Shown here piece by piece: positions 1-9,350 of a stretch of 64,000 nucleotides of DNA. Source of the DNA: Mangrovactinospora gilvigrisea (GTDB lineage: Bacteria; Actinomycetota; Actinomycetes; Streptomycetales; Streptomycetaceae); the NCBI RefSeq assembly GCF_001879105.1, contig NZ_MLCF01000022.1, forward strand, positions 18,822 through 82,821, in the 5' to 3' direction. The first letter of the stretch is position 1. Every line of letters starts with the position of its first letter. Made by a program: the position numbers and the translations under genes. Below the pieces are notes generated by a model. It was not told the origin of the DNA. It saw only the letters and a program-made list of their open reading frames with translations, and did no database searches.

Positions 1-101
1 ATCAGCCGGTTGCGCAGCTCGCGCAGGTGATCGGCGAGGGGCATGCGCCCCTCCGGATCCTTCGGCGGCTTCTTGCTCTGCCGCGCCTGAGTGTCGCTCA
101 C
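1..101 (-). CDS. tatC: Twin-arginine translocase subunit TatC (N-terminal part only)
   Basis: The gene runs off the left edge of the window, so only about the first 33 codons are seen. It starts with GTG at 101. The hydrophilic lead-in is followed by MPLADHLRELRNRL, the conserved cytoplasmic N-terminus of TatC just before its first membrane span. TatC is the multi-spanning receptor that binds twin-arginine signal peptides in the plasma membrane. The tatA gene lies 70 bp upstream on the same strand, the usual actinobacterial tatA-tatC order. The identity rests on this short motif plus the neighbour. Confidence 0.85.
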   Translation of the reverse strand, partial: MSDTQARQSKKPPKDPEGRMPLADHLRELRNRL

Positions 102-171
102 CGTCGGGTCAGGCCTCTTGTGTGTCGGGATCGGGCAGGGTTAAGGCGATGGCCGGGCGGACGGCGGGCCG

Positions 172-444
172 TCAGCTCTCGACCTTGTCCTTCTCACCGA
201 CGGGGCGGGCCTCGGAGACGTCGCCGGGGGCGGCCTGGATCGTCTTGGGCGACTCGGTGGTGGCCGTCTGCTCCGCCTTGCCGTCCTCGTCGGACTTGCC
301 GTCCTTCTTCATGGCGGCGGTCTCGGACTTGAGGATGCGGGCGGACTTGCCCAGCGAGCGGGCCATGTCCGGAAGCTTCTTGGCCCCGAAGAGCAGCACA
401 ATGATCAGGGCAATGATCAAGATCTCGTAGCCGCGGAGCGCCAT
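172..444 (-). CDS. tatA: Twin-arginine translocase subunit TatA
   Basis: A 90-residue protein. One N-terminal membrane span (about residues 6-21, rich in Ile, Leu and Val) is followed by FGAKKLPDMARSLGKS, the TatA FG hinge and amphipathic helix. The tail from about residue 40 is charged and disordered. TatA oligomers form the pore through which folded twin-arginine substrates cross the membrane. The start is the ATG at 444 because it sits directly before the membrane span and has a purine-rich AGAGGTAGGT upstream; longer in-frame extensions would add an arginine-rich stretch foreign to the family. It leads into tatC. Confidence 0.93.
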   Translation of the reverse strand: MALRGYEILIIALIIVLLFGAKKLPDMARSLGKSARILKSETAAMKKDGKSDEDGKAEQTATTESPKTIQAAPGDVSEARPVGEKDKVES

Positions 445-595
445 GGTGCTACCTACCTCTTCGTCGCGTTCAGGCCGGGGGCGGGGCGGACCGGTCTTGC
501 GGGCCATGCTACGCCGATCACCGAGCGTACTTGGCGGATGGGCGCGGGACGAGACCCCGGGGGCAACAACCGCTTTCGAAAAGGCGGACGAATGA

Positions 596-811
596 TTACA
601 GGTCGGACAACTCCCGCTCCGTGCGGCCCACCGGGCCCGCGAGGTCGCGGGCGTCCGAGGCGACCCGCGCGGACGCCGCCCCGACCGCGTCGAAGGCCGC
701 GCCCGCGGCCTCGTCCGCACTCCGCAGCGCCAGCCGCGCGCGGCGCAGCAGCACGCCGAGGACGGCGCACCCCAGCAGCAGTGAGACCGCGCACACCGTC
801 AGGACGACCAT
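596..811 (-). CDS. Small membrane-anchored protein, unknown function
   Basis: A 71-residue protein. An N-terminal hydrophobic helix (about residues 1-22) is followed by an Ala-rich, charged helix. It looks like a short single-span membrane protein with a cytoplasmic helical tail, broadly TatA/B-like in shape but without the FG hinge. It begins 9 bases after the stop of the zinc-ribbon gene upstream, so it is probably translated by coupling, since no clear ribosome site is visible. I cannot assign a function. Confidence 0.55.
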   Translation of the reverse strand: MVVLTVCAVSLLLGCAVLGVLLRRARLALRSADEAAGAAFDAVGAASARVASDARDLAGPVGRTERELSDL

Positions 812-820
812 GGAGGCAGC

Positions 821-1030
821 CTAGCGGGGCGCGAGCCCGATCTCGGCGACGCCGTTGCCGGTGAGCAGTTCGACGATCCGCTCGCCGGCCGGCTTGCGCA
901 CGGGCTCGCCGCAGTCCGGGCAGGTGAAGGCGTAGAAGGTGCGGGAGCGGGTGCGGGCGAGCCGCACCTCCCCCGATTCCAGATGGGCCCGGCCGCCGCA
1001 GTGCGGGCAACCGACGCGGAACACCGTCAC
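821..1030 (-). CDS. Small double-CxxC zinc-ribbon protein
   Basis: A 69-residue protein. It has two Cys pairs, CPHC (residues 8-11) and CPDC (37-40), spaced like a zinc ribbon. The GTG at 1030 is preferred because GAGGAGG lies six bases upstream of it. The protein is small, cytosolic, and has no signal or membrane span. It lies between the WYL regulator pair and the Tat genes on the same strand. The function is unknown; a nucleic-acid or protein-binding zinc ribbon is the only inference I would make. Confidence 0.7.
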   Translation of the reverse strand: MTVFRVGCPHCGGRAHLESGEVRLARTRSRTFYAFTCPDCGEPVRKPAGERIVELLTGNGVAEIGLAPR

Positions 1031-1104
1031 CGATGTCCTCCTCGCTGGCTCGAGAACCGGACGCCCCCGCCCGCCCCTTCCGGGGAATGCTGCCCCATTG
1101 CCTA

Positions 1105-2073
1105 TCAGCTCTCCCCGTACGCCGCCAGCGCGCGTTCGGCCACCTCCCGCACCTCGTCCGCCAGTTCGGGCGGCGAGACGACGCGGCCGTCCGCGCCGAG
1201 GCGCAGCGCCAGCTTGCGCAGATTCGCCGGCTCGGCCGCCCGCAGGGTGATCCGCAGGCCGCCGTCGGGCAGCTCCTCGGCCGCGTCGTGGGCGAAGTAC
1301 TCCGTCACCCAGCGGCCGCCGGGGCCCACCTCCAGGACGACCACCGGGTCGTCCTCGGCGGGCTGCACCAGGCCGGCCGCGTAGTCCGGCAGATCGCGCA
1401 GCCGCACCGGCGGCGGATCGGCCGGGGTCTCCAGCACCTTGATCTCCACCACCCGGTCGAGGCGGAACAGCCGCCGCTCCTCGGCCCGGCGGCAGAAGCC
1501 CTCCAGATAGGTGTGGCCGACCGTCACCAGGCGGATCGGGTCGACCTCGCGCTCGGTGATCTCGTCGCGGCCGTAGGAGTAGTAGCGCAGCCACAGCCGG
1601 CGGCGCTCCGAGAGCGCCCGGTCGGCCTCGGCGAAGGCGCTGCCCTCGGCCTCGAAGGTGACGTTGAGCCGGGAGCTGCCGGAGGCGGCGTCGCCGGCCG
1701 CGGTCTCCAGCTTGGCGACCGCGCGGGCCAGCGCCTCCCGGTCGCCGCGGCGCAGGCCGGGCAGGTCGGCGACGGCGCGGGCGGCCACCAGCAGGGCGGT
1801 GGCCTCGTCGGCGGCGATCCGCAGCGGGCGGGCGACGGTGTCCGCGGCGTCGGCGTTGTGCCACCAGATGCGCTCGCCGTCGGTGTCGATGTCCAGCAGG
1901 TCGCCGCCGCGGAAGCTGGTGCCGCACATCGGCAGCACCGCGAGGTCGCCCATCAGCTCGGCCTCGGTGATGTTGAAGGCGCGGGCAACCTCGGCGACCC
2001 GGGCGCCCGGCCGCTCGCGCAGGTAGGTCACCAGGGACAGCAGCCGGCGGGTCTGGTCGATGGCGTTGCTCAT
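1105..2073 (-). CDS. pafC: WYL-domain transcriptional activator PafC
   Basis: A 322-residue protein. An N-terminal helix-turn-helix (about residues 1-65, with the 'ARVAEVARAFNITEAEL' recognition region) is followed by a WYL domain, variant VGHTYLEGF, with basic residues near FRLDRV and a C-terminal WCX-like extension. With PafB it forms the PafBC activator, known in mycobacteria to drive the LexA-independent DNA-damage response. Its start codon overlaps the pafB stop as ATGA, so the two are translationally coupled in equal amounts. Despite the name (proteasome accessory factor), PafBC is not needed for proteolysis. Confidence 0.92.
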   Translation of the reverse strand: MSNAIDQTRRLLSLVTYLRERPGARVAEVARAFNITEAELMGDLAVLPMCGTSFRGGDLLDIDTDGERIWWHNADAADTVARPLRIAADEATALLVAARAVADLPGLRRGDREALARAVAKLETAAGDAASGSSRLNVTFEAEGSAFAEADRALSERRRLWLRYYSYGRDEITEREVDPIRLVTVGHTYLEGFCRRAEERRLFRLDRVVEIKVLETPADPPPVRLRDLPDYAAGLVQPAEDDPVVVLEVGPGGRWVTEYFAHDAAEELPDGGLRITLRAAEPANLRKLALRLGADGRVVSPPELADEVREVAERALAAYGES

Positions 2074-3092
2074 GCGGTTTCCGCTCCCTTGACGCCGGCG
2101 GCGGCGCGCAGATGGGCCAGGACCTCGGCCCGCAGCTCCTCGGGGCCGAGGACGAGGACGTCCGCCCCGAACTCGGCGAGGTCCGCGGCGAGGCCGTGCC
2201 CGTAGGGGAGTTCGACCTCGTCCCACTCCCCCTCGGCGCTCTTCTCGGCGAGCGCCTTGGTGCGCAGCGGCCAGCCGACGCCGCGGCGCAGCCGCACCCG
2301 GGCGGTGGCGGTGGCGCCCTCGCCGGCGAACCGCGCCACGTGCTCGCGGACGTCGACGTGCGCGGGCACCTCGGCGGTGAAGCCGCCGGAGCGGGTGCGG
2401 ACCTGGCCGACGATCCGGCTCAGCTTGAAGACCCGCGCGTCCTCCCGGTCGCGGTCGAAGCCGGCCAGGTACCAGTGGCCGTGCCAGCACTCCAGCGCCC
2501 ACGGCTCCACGGTGCGGGTGCCCGGCTCGGGCGCGCCGGAGCGGCGGTAGGCGAAGGTGACGGGGCGCCGCTCGCGGGCGGCGAGCATCAGCTTGTCGAA
2601 GGACGGCTCGTGGGCGGGGATGCGGGGCTCCAGCACGGTGGCCCGCCCCTCCTCCTCGCGGGCCGGACTCCCCTCCGCGGCGCCGCCGTTGTTGCCGAAC
2701 GCCCCCGCGGCGCGCAGCTTCTGCAGCGCCCCGCTGGCCGCTCCGGCGAGCCGGGCCTGCTGCCAGACGCGGGCGGCCAGCGCCAGCGCCGCGGCCTCCT
2801 CGGCCGCCAGGGCGAGCTCGGGGAGGCGGTTGGAGGCGCGCTTGGCGAGGTAGCCGGTCTCGCCGTCGAGGGGGCTCTCGCCCGTCTCGATGACCAGGCC
2901 CAGCTCCCGCAGGTCCTCCTTGTCGCGCTCGAACATGCGGTTGAAGGCCGCCTCGTCGGCGCCTCCCGGCCCGCCGTCCAGCGACGCGTACGCCTCGATG
3001 GACGCGCGCAGCTCGCGCTTGCTCAGCGGCCGCCGCGCGTTCATCAGACACAGCGCCAGGTTCATCAGGCGCTCTGCCTTGGGGATCGCCAT
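2070..3092 (-). CDS. pafB: WYL-domain transcriptional activator PafB
   Basis: A 340-residue protein. It begins with a winged helix-turn-helix (MAIPKAERLMNLALCLMNAR) and ends with a WYL domain carrying HWYLAGFDRDR and a WCX-like tail. It is the partner of PafC in the DNA-damage-responsive activator. The ATG at 3092 fits the family N-terminus and is preceded by a purine-rich AAGGGCGGGAG. It is the first gene of the pafB-pafC unit, and an intrinsic hairpin at 3179-3211 separates it from the FKBP gene upstream, so it probably has its own promoter in 3093-3178. Confidence 0.92.
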   Translation of the reverse strand: MAIPKAERLMNLALCLMNARRPLSKRELRASIEAYASLDGGPGGADEAAFNRMFERDKEDLRELGLVIETGESPLDGETGYLAKRASNRLPELALAAEEAAALALAARVWQQARLAGAASGALQKLRAAGAFGNNGGAAEGSPAREEEGRATVLEPRIPAHEPSFDKLMLAARERRPVTFAYRRSGAPEPGTRTVEPWALECWHGHWYLAGFDRDREDARVFKLSRIVGQVRTRSGGFTAEVPAHVDVREHVARFAGEGATATARVRLRRGVGWPLRTKALAEKSAEGEWDEVELPYGHGLAADLAEFGADVLVLGPEELRAEVLAHLRAAAGVKGAETA

Positions 3093-3178
3093 CTCCCGCC
3101 CTTCCCACCCTCGCCGTCGAACTCCTGATGAACCTACACGGTGGAGCGGGGCGGCGCGGCCAACGTCGCAGGAACGCA

Positions 3179-3211
3179 GCGGGCCCCGCGCCGCAACGGC
3201 GCGGGGCCCGC
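3179..3211 (-). terminator. Strong hairpin terminator after the FKBP gene
   Basis: A perfect 14-bp GC stem (3179-3192 with 3198-3211) around a 5-base loop. It lies 16 bases past the stop of the minus-strand FKBP gene. There is no T tract, as is common in streptomycetes. Confidence 0.8.
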
Positions 3212-3227
3212 AGGCGGTCGTCCCGGA

Positions 3228-3599
3228 TCAGACCGCGATCAGGTCCACCACGAAGATCAGCGTCTCGCCGGGCTTGATCCGCCCGCCCGCGCCCTGGTCG
3301 CCGTAGGCGAGGTGCGGCGGGATGATCAGCTGCCGGCGGCCGCCGACCTTCATGCCCTGCACGCCCCGGTCCCAGCCGGCGATGACCTGGCCGGCGCCGA
3401 GCTGGAACTGCAGCGGCTTGCCGCGGTTCCAGCTGGCGTCGAACTCCTCGCCGGTGGAGAAGGAGACTCCCACGTAGTGGACCGAGACGGCCGCACCGGC
3501 GCGGGCCTCCGCGCCGTCGCCCTCCCAGAGGTCCTTCACCTCGAGCTCGGCCGGCGGCTCGCCGCCCGGGAAGTCCACCATCGGCTTCTCGATGTCCAT
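3228..3599 (-). CDS. FKBP-type peptidyl-prolyl isomerase (cytosolic)
   Basis: A 123-residue single-domain FKBP. The active-site set is visible: VHYVG, FDASWNRG, QVIAGWDRGVQGMKVGG, AYG and the closing TLIFVVDL. It catalyses cis-trans isomerisation of Xaa-Pro bonds and has no signal peptide. The second of two close ATGs (3599) is chosen because it gives the family N-terminus MDIEKP and a GAGGA at a proper distance; the ATG at 3608 has the ribosome site too close. A second, secreted FKBP follows upstream on the same strand. Confidence 0.93.
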   Translation of the reverse strand: MDIEKPMVDFPGGEPPAELEVKDLWEGDGAEARAGAAVSVHYVGVSFSTGEEFDASWNRGKPLQFQLGAGQVIAGWDRGVQGMKVGGRRQLIIPPHLAYGDQGAGGRIKPGETLIFVVDLIAV

Positions 3600-3690
3600 C
3601 TGCCTCATTCCTCGTCAAATAGCTGTGTCGACAGGCGGATGATTCTGTCAGACCCGCCGGACCGGTCGGCGACCGCCTTCCGGCGGAGCG

Positions 3691-4737
3691 TCAGAACGCG
3701 GCGACGATGTCCACCACGAAGACGAGGTCGTGGCCGGCCGCGGCGTTCTGCGCGCTGGTCTTGGCCCCGTAGGCGTCCTTCTTCGGGATCTCGACGAGCA
3801 CGCGCGAGCCGACCTTCTGGCCCACCAGGGCGTTGTCCCAGCCCTTGATGACCGCGCCGGTGCCGATCTGGAAGGCCGTGGCCCCGCCGTGCTTCCACGA
3901 GGAGTCGAAGACCTTGTTGGTGTCCCAGGTGGTGCCGGTGTACTGCGTCACCAGGGCCTGGCCCTTCTGGACCGCGGCGCCCTTGCCCTGGATGAGCACC
4001 TGCGTCTTGAGGCCGCTCAGCGACTTCGGCGTCTTCGGGATGGTGAAGGAGGCGATCTTCTTCGGGTCGGCCTTCATGCCCGTCGTCGGGTCCTGCACCA
4101 GCTTCGCGGCCTGGGACGGCACCTTGGCGGTGGCCATGCCCGCCGACGGGGCGGCCTGGGTGCCCTTCACCTCGTCCGTCGCCGGGGTCTTGTCGGAGGC
4201 GTAGACGTCGAAGACGTAGTCGATGACGTCCGTGGCCTTCAGGCCCACCTGCTGGTACTGCTGCGGGAACAGGTCCTTGGCGGTGTCCTGCACCAGCACC
4301 CGGCTGCCGGCCTTCTGCCCGGCCAGCGCCTTCACCGCGGCGTCGGAGTAGAACGGGCCGCTGGCCTGCGAGGCGCCGATCTGGGTGACCGCCTGCAGCT
4401 TGGGGTTCTTGGGGCTGTAGGTGGAGATCAGCGCCTTGCCGTCGCCGTACTTCAGCGCCATGCCGGAGACCCGGATGTTGTCGCCGTCGGCCAGCGTCGC
4501 GCCGGAGCCCTGCTTGACGGTCTTGACCACCTGGTTGGTGGCCGCCTTCTTCTTGGCGTCGGAGGTGACCTTCGGCGCCTGCCCGAACGCCCCGGAGACG
4601 GCTGCGACCGCGCCGTTGGGCTTCGAGGCGTCGGACGAGGACTTGGACGAGCCCGAGCCGCACGCGGCGACACCGACGAGCAGGGCGGGAACCGCGAGCG
4701 CGACGGCGCCGCGGCGGACGTTCTTGGTGAGAGTCAT
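3691..4737 (-). CDS. Lipoprotein with two FKBP-type isomerase domains
   Basis: A 348-residue protein. A signal peptide with lipobox LLVGVAAC (lipidated Cys26) is followed by a Ser-rich linker. Two FKBP-like domains follow: one weaker around residues 67-165 and one clear at the C-terminus (VTQYTGT, FDSSWKHGG, AVIKGWDNALVGQKVGSR, AYG, DLVFVVDIV). It is expected on the outer face of the membrane, helping secreted proteins fold. It shares direction with the cytosolic FKBP gene 91 bp downstream. The N-terminal domain lacks several catalytic residues and may only bind substrate. Confidence 0.9.
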   Translation of the reverse strand: MTLTKNVRRGAVALAVPALLVGVAACGSGSSKSSSDASKPNGAVAAVSGAFGQAPKVTSDAKKKAATNQVVKTVKQGSGATLADGDNIRVSGMALKYGDGKALISTYSPKNPKLQAVTQIGASQASGPFYSDAAVKALAGQKAGSRVLVQDTAKDLFPQQYQQVGLKATDVIDYVFDVYASDKTPATDEVKGTQAAPSAGMATAKVPSQAAKLVQDPTTGMKADPKKIASFTIPKTPKSLSGLKTQVLIQGKGAAVQKGQALVTQYTGTTWDTNKVFDSSWKHGGATAFQIGTGAVIKGWDNALVGQKVGSRVLVEIPKKDAYGAKTSAQNAAAGHDLVFVVDIVAAF

Positions 4738-4825
4738 AGGTCCAACTGGGAGTCCGGAGATGGAGGGGCGACCGCCACTCTACGTGCTCGTAGCCTCGGA
4801 GCGGCGAGGATGCCGCAACGCGCGA

Positions 4826-4849
4826 GGCGGGCCGTCAATGCGGCCCGCC
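4826..4849 (-). terminator. Hairpin terminator after pafA
   Basis: GGCGGGCC (4826-4833) and GGCCCGCC (4842-4849) form an 8-bp perfect stem with an 8-base loop, 54 bases past the pafA stop. It separates pafA from the FKBP lipoprotein gene. Confidence 0.75.
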
Positions 4850-4903
4850 CCGTGTCACCGGTTCCGGTGAAACTCCGAGGTGAGGCGTCCGCGGTGGGAC
4901 ACC

Positions 4904-6265
4904 TCACATCCCCGCGATCAGCTTGTCCACCCGGTCGTCCTCGCTGCGGAACGGGTCCTTGCAGAGCACCGTGCGCTGCGCCTGGTCGTTGAGCTTCAGA
5001 TGCACCCAGTCGACGGTGAAGTCGCGGCGCTGCTCCTGCGCCCGGCGGATGAAGTCGCCGCGCAGCCGGGCCCGGGTGGTCTGCGGGGGCACCGACTTCG
5101 CCTCGAAGATCTTCAGATCGCTGGTGACCCGCTTCGCCCGCCCCTTGTTCTGCAGCAGGTAGAAGAGGCCGCGGCGGCGGTGGATGTCGTGGTAGGCGAG
5201 GTCCATCTGCGCCACCCGCGGATGCGACATGCTGATGCCGTTCCGCTCCCGGTAGCGCTCGATCAACTGGTACTTCATCACCCAGTCGATCTCCTCGCCG
5301 ACCGAGGCGAGGTCGCCGGAGCGGATCGCGGAGAGCGTCCGGCCCCACAGCTCCAGCACCTGGTCGACCATGCCGGTGCGCAGCCCGCGGCGGTCGACGA
5401 ACTCCACGGCGCGCTCGTAGTACTCCTGCTGGATGTCGAGGGCGCCCGCCTCCCGGCCGTTGGCGAGCCGCACCTTGCGCTGCCCGGTCAGGTCGTGGCT
5501 CACCTCGCGGATCGCCCGGATCGGGTTCTCCAGCGTCAGGTCCCGTATCACCGTGCCCGACTCGATCATGCGGAGCACCAGGTCGGTGGCGCCGACCTTG
5601 AGCATGGTGGTGGTCTCCGACATGTTGGAGTCGCCGACGATGACGTGCAGGCGGCGGTAGCGCTCGGCGTCGGCGTGCGGCTCGTCCCGGGTGTTGATGA
5701 TGGGGCGGGAGCGGGTGGTCGCCGAGCTGACGCCCTCCCAGATGTGCTCGGCCCGCTGGCTGACGCAGTAGACCGCGCCCCGCGGGGTCTGCAGCACCTT
5801 GCCGGCGCCGCAGATCAGCTGCCGGGTCACCAGGAACGGGATGAGCACGTCGGCGAGGCGCGAGAACTCGCCGTGCCGCGCCACCAGGTAGTTCTCGTGG
5901 CAGCCGTAGGAGTTGCCGGCCGAGTCGGTGTTGTTCTTGAACAGGTAGACGTCGCCGGCGATGCCCTCCTCGTGCAGGCGCCGCTCGGCGTCCACCAGCA
6001 GGCCCTCGAGGATCCGCTCCCCGGCCTTGTCGTGGGTGACGAGCTCGGTGACGTTGTCGCACTCCGGCGTCGCGTACTCCGGGTGGCTGCCGACGTCCAG
6101 ATACAGTCGCGCCCCGTTGCGCAGGAAGACATTGCTGCTGCGCCCCCACGACACGACCCGGCGGAAGAGGTAGCGCGCCACCTCGTCCGGCGACAGACGG
6201 CGCTGACCCCGGAACGTGCAGGTGACGCCGTACTCGTTCTCCAACCCGAAAATGCGGCGGTCCAT
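4904..6265 (-). CDS. pafA: Pup-protein ligase PafA
   Basis: A 453-residue enzyme of the carboxylate-amine ligase (glutamine-synthetase-like) superfamily. It uses ATP to phosphorylate the C-terminal Glu of Pup and joins it to a substrate lysine. The N-terminal nucleotide-binding strand [10 protein letters not shown] is intact. The catalytic aspartate falls at residue 57 in [11 protein letters not shown], the same number as in mycobacterial Paf[19 protein letters not shown] and [19 protein letters not shown] are further active-site motifs. Together with Dop, Pup, ARC and PrcAB downstream, the full pupylation-proteasome pathway is present in this window. Confidence 0.97.
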   Translation of the reverse strand: MDRRIFGLENEYGVTCTFRGQRRLSPDEVARYLFRRVVSWGRSSNVFLRNGARLYLDVGSHPEYATPECDNVTELVTHDKAGERILEGLLVDAERRLHEEGIAGDVYLFKNNTDSAGNSYGCHENYLVARHGEFSRLADVLIPFLVTRQLICGAGKVLQTPRGAVYCVSQRAEHIWEGVSSATTRSRPIINTRDEPHADAERYRRLHVIVGDSNMSETTTMLKVGATDLVLRMIESGTVIRDLTLENPIRAIREVSHDLTGQRKVRLANGREAGALDIQQEYYERAVEFVDRRGLRTGMVDQVLELWGRTLSAIRSGDLASVGEEIDWVMKYQLIERYRERNGISMSHPRVAQMDLAYHDIHRRRGLFYLLQNKGRAKRVTSDLKIFEAKSVPPQTTRARLRGDFIRRAQEQRRDFTVDWVHLKLNDQAQRTVLCKDPFRSEDDRVDKLIAGM

Positions 6266-6313
6266 GGTTGAACAGTACGCTCGCGACGCCCTGCTGAAAC
6301 CGCGTCGCGTGAC

Positions 6314-7510
6314 TCAATTCACCGGGTTCGCCGAGCCGGACCGATCGGATCGGGCCAGCAGGGGCGCCGAGCCGAGCTGGACGGCGAGCGCGGCGAGGGC
6401 GCCCGCGGCGGCCACCAGGAAGCCGGCGCCGTCGCCGAGCCGTCCGGTGGCGGGGCCGGCGACGGCCGAGCCGGCCGCGGCGCCCACCCCGAAGGCCGTC
6501 ACCAGCCAGGAGAACGCCTCGGTGACGGTGCCGGCCGGGGCGTGCCCGTCCACCACCAGGAAGGCGCAGGCGAGGCTGGGCGCCAGGAAGAGGCCCGCCA
6601 GGGCGGTGAGGGCGGCCATCGCGGGCAGCAGCCCGGGGCCGAGCGCGGGCGGCAGGAAGCACACCGCCAGGGCCGCAGTGAGCAGCCGCAGCCGCCGCTC
6701 CGGGCGCCCCGTCCAGGTGCGCGAGCCGTAGCCGACGCCGCCGAGCAGCGCGCCGAAGGAGAAGGCGGCGAGCAGCACCCCGGAGGCGTTGCGGTCGCCG
6801 ATCCGGGCGGCGTAGCCGAGCGCGCCGACGTTCATCGCGCCGAGCGCCACCCCGACGAAGAGGAAGGCCCCGAAGAGGGCGAGCAGCCCCGGCGAGCGCA
6901 GCGGGCCCAGCCAGTGCGCCTCGCGGGGCCCCGGGCGCCAGGAGCGGGACGGCGGGGCGGTGATCACCACCAGGGCGCCGGCGAGGCCCAGCAGGCCGGT
7001 CAGGACCAGCCCCCAGGCCGTGGAGAGGCCGTCGGCGAAGAGGGTGACGAGCAGCGGCCCGGCGACGAAGAGCAGCTCCTGGGTGGCCGCGTCCAGCGCG
7101 TAGGCGGCGCGGACGTGCGCGGCGTCGGGGAGCACCGCGGGCCAGAGCGCGCGCAGCCCCGCCTCCAGGGGCGGGGTGAAGAGCCCGGCCGCGGCGGCGA
7201 GCGCGAAGGAGCCGGCGCCGCGGTGCGGGCCGGCCGCGGCGAGCGCGGCGAAGGCCGCGGTGGCCAGCAGAGCGGCGCCGCCGATGACCCGGGGCTGGCC
7301 GCGCAGGTCGACGAGCCGCCCCAGCAGGGGCTGGCCGACCGCCTGGCCGAGCGCGTAACTGGCCGTCAGCAGCCCGGCCAGGGCGTAGCTGCCGCCGTGC
7401 TCGCGGGTGAAGAGCAGGACGGCCAGCGAGGCCATCCCGACGGGTAACCGCCCGATCAGCGTCCCGCCGAGCAGCCGGACGGCGTGCCGGGCGCCGAGCA
7501 CCCCGCGCAT
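6314..7510 (-). CDS. MFS-type efflux transporter
   Basis: A 398-residue, very hydrophobic protein with about 12 predicted membrane spans and an MFS loop 2-3 pattern (GQPLLGRLVDLRGQPRV). The substrate cannot be read from the sequence. It sits between pafA and prcA on the same strand, with gaps of 48-49 bp to each neighbour, so it is probably co-transcribed with proteasome genes. Whether this has functional meaning or is only an insertion into the locus is not clear. Confidence 0.85.
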   Translation of the reverse strand: MRGVLGARHAVRLLGGTLIGRLPVGMASLAVLLFTREHGGSYALAGLLTASYALGQAVGQPLLGRLVDLRGQPRVIGGAALLATAAFAALAAAGPHRGAGSFALAAAAGLFTPPLEAGLRALWPAVLPDAAHVRAAYALDAATQELLFVAGPLLVTLFADGLSTAWGLVLTGLLGLAGALVVITAPPSRSWRPGPREAHWLGPLRSPGLLALFGAFLFVGVALGAMNVGALGYAARIGDRNASGVLLAAFSFGALLGGVGYGSRTWTGRPERRLRLLTAALAVCFLPPALGPGLLPAMAALTALAGLFLAPSLACAFLVVDGHAPAGTVTEAFSWLVTAFGVGAAAGSAVAGPATGRLGDGAGFLVAAAGALAALAVQLGSAPLLARSDRSGSANPVN

Positions 7511-7559
7511 CCCGGGCGAGGCCCGGTCGGGCGGGGTGCCGGGACGGGGGCCGCGGCGC

Positions 7560-8309
7560 CTAGTCAGCCGTGCCCTCCTCCTCCTGGTCCTCGGACGCGC
7601 CCTCCTCCTGCTCGGCCAGCATCCGCTTCAGCTGCTCGCCGGTGATCCGCTTGAACTTGCGCTTCTGCGGCCGGGTGCGGTCGAGGGCGGCGACCTCCAG
7701 CTGGTCGGCGGTGATCTCCCGGGTGCCGCCGTTGCCGTCCCGGGAGAGGGCGGCGACGCCCAGCCGGACGGCCTCGCCCAGGCTCATGCCGTCCCGGTAG
7801 CGCTGGTCGAGGTAGCTGCGCAGCTGCTCGGGCTGCGCACCGCCCATCGCCGCCACCCGGTGCTCCTCGACCACCGAGCCGTCGTGCGGCAGCCGGTAGA
7901 TCTCGTCGCCGTCGGGGTCGTCGCCGACCTCGGCGATGAACAGCTCGACCTCGTAGGGCTTCTCGGCGGTGCTGGAGAAGATGCTGCCCAGCGCCTGGGC
8001 GTAGAGGTTGGACAGCCCACGGGCCGTCACATCGCTGCGGTCGTACTGGTATCCGCGAAGGTCGGCGTAGCGGATGCCGACCGTGCGCAGCGTCTCGAAC
8101 TCGTTGTACTTGCCGACCGCGGCGAAACTGATGCGGTCGTAGATCTCGCTGAACTTGTGGAGCGTCTGCTGGGGGTTCTCGGCAACGAAGACGATCCCGT
8201 CGGCAAAGTTCAGGGCCGCGACGCTCCGGCCGCGGGCGATGTTCTTGCGCGCGTACTCGGCGCGGTCCGCCATGGCCTGCTGCGGCGAGACGTAGAACGG
8301 CGTCGACAC
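7560..8309 (-). CDS. prcA: 20S proteasome alpha subunit PrcA
   Basis: A 249-residue alpha subunit. The N-terminus STPFYVSPQQAMADRAEYARK is the gating and H0 helix region, followed by GIVFVAEN and the alpha-type fold with the acidic tail typical of actinobacterial PrcA. Alpha rings cap the chamber and dock ARC through its C-terminal tail. A GTG at 8309 is preferred over an in-frame GTG at 8318 because AAAGGGA lies too close to the latter and the shorter form matches the family start. It follows prcB by 54 bp. Confidence 0.95.
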   Translation of the reverse strand: MSTPFYVSPQQAMADRAEYARKNIARGRSVAALNFADGIVFVAENPQQTLHKFSEIYDRISFAAVGKYNEFETLRTVGIRYADLRGYQYDRSDVTARGLSNLYAQALGSIFSSTAEKPYEVELFIAEVGDDPDGDEIYRLPHDGSVVEEHRVAAMGGAQPEQLRSYLDQRYRDGMSLGEAVRLGVAALSRDGNGGTREITADQLEVAALDRTRPQKRKFKRITGEQLKRMLAEQEEGASEDQEEEGTAD

Positions 8310-8363
8310 CGGCGTCACGTCCCTTTCTGGGTCTTGATGGGAATCTGGGGGCTGGTCATCGCA

Positions 8364-9212
8364 TCACAGCAGCGGGGCCTGCGGACCGTCCGGCCGTTCC
8401 ATCCGGTGGTCGAGGATGTCGCGGGCCTTGGCCGCGACCTCGGCCTCCGGCATCATCCGGACGCCGTCCGCGGTGACGAGGCCGATGGTCGGGAAGATCT
8501 TGCGGCCGATGTCCGGGCCGCCGGTGGCGGAGTCGTCGTCGGCGGCGTCGTAGAGCGCCTGGATGGTCATGGTGACGGCCTCGTCGGCCGACATGCCCTC
8601 GCGGTAGAGCTTCTTGAGGGCGCCCCGGGCGAAGACGGAGCCCGAGCCGGTGCCGGCGAAGCCGGCCTCCTCGGAGCGGCCGCCGGTGACGTCGTAGGTG
8701 AAGACCCGGCCGGCCGCGCGGTGCTCGTCGTAGCCGGCGAAGATCGGGACGACGGCGAGGCCCTGGAGGGCCATGCCGAGGCTGTCGCGGATCATCGAGG
8801 AGAGCCGGTTGGCCTTGCCGTCGAAGGAGAGGCCGGCCCCCTCGATCTTCTCGTAGTGCTCCAGCTCCAGCTGGAACAGGCGGATCATCTCGATGCCCAG
8901 GCCCGCGGTGCCGGCCATGCCGATGAGGGAGTACTCGTCGGCGGCGTGGACCTTCTCGATGTCGCGCTGGGCGATGACGTTGCCCATGGTGGCCCGGCGG
9001 TCGCCCGCCATCACCACGCCCCCGGCGAAGGTGGCCGCGACGATGGTGGTGCCGTGCGGGGCGGCCTCGGGAGCCACGGGCGCGCTCGGCAGCTGCCGAC
9101 TGCCCGGCAGCAGGCCCGGTGCATGCGCGGCGAGGAATTCGGTGAACGAGGAGGTGCCCGGCGTCAGATACGCGGCGGGGAACCGCCCCGGCCCCTCTGT
9201 GTAGGCAGCCAC
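8364..9212 (-). CDS. prcB: 20S proteasome beta subunit PrcB
   Basis: A 282-residue precursor. A 54-residue propeptide ends in HG, directly before [11 protein letters not shown], so the mature catalytic nucleophile is Thr55 after autocleavage. The beta-type lysine lies downstream in [11 protein letters not shown] and its surroundings. Beta rings form the proteolytic chamber with PrcA. The GTG start at 9212 is supported by GGAAGGAG about five bases upstream. Upstream lies pup, separated by 181 bp that includes a strong hairpin. Confidence 0.96.
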   Translation of the reverse strand: MAAYTEGPGRFPAAYLTPGTSSFTEFLAAHAPGLLPGSRQLPSAPVAPEAAPHGTTIVAATFAGGVVMAGDRRATMGNVIAQRDIEKVHAADEYSLIGMAGTAGLGIEMIRLFQLELEHYEKIEGAGLSFDGKANRLSSMIRDSLGMALQGLAVVPIFAGYDEHRAAGRVFTYDVTGGRSEEAGFAGTGSGSVFARGALKKLYREGMSADEAVTMTIQALYDAADDDSATGGPDIGRKIFPTIGLVTADGVRMMPEAEVAAKARDILDHRMERPDGPQAPLL

Positions 9213-9350
9213 GCGTCTCCTTCCAGATAGTCGGCGGCCAGACGCAGCACGTCGGGCCGGTGCGGTGGTGGGTCACCGTGCCACGGACCCTAGCCGGTCC
9301 GACAGGGTCGGATCCATGCCCGTTCGCTGTGCGGTGACAGGGCATCAGCC

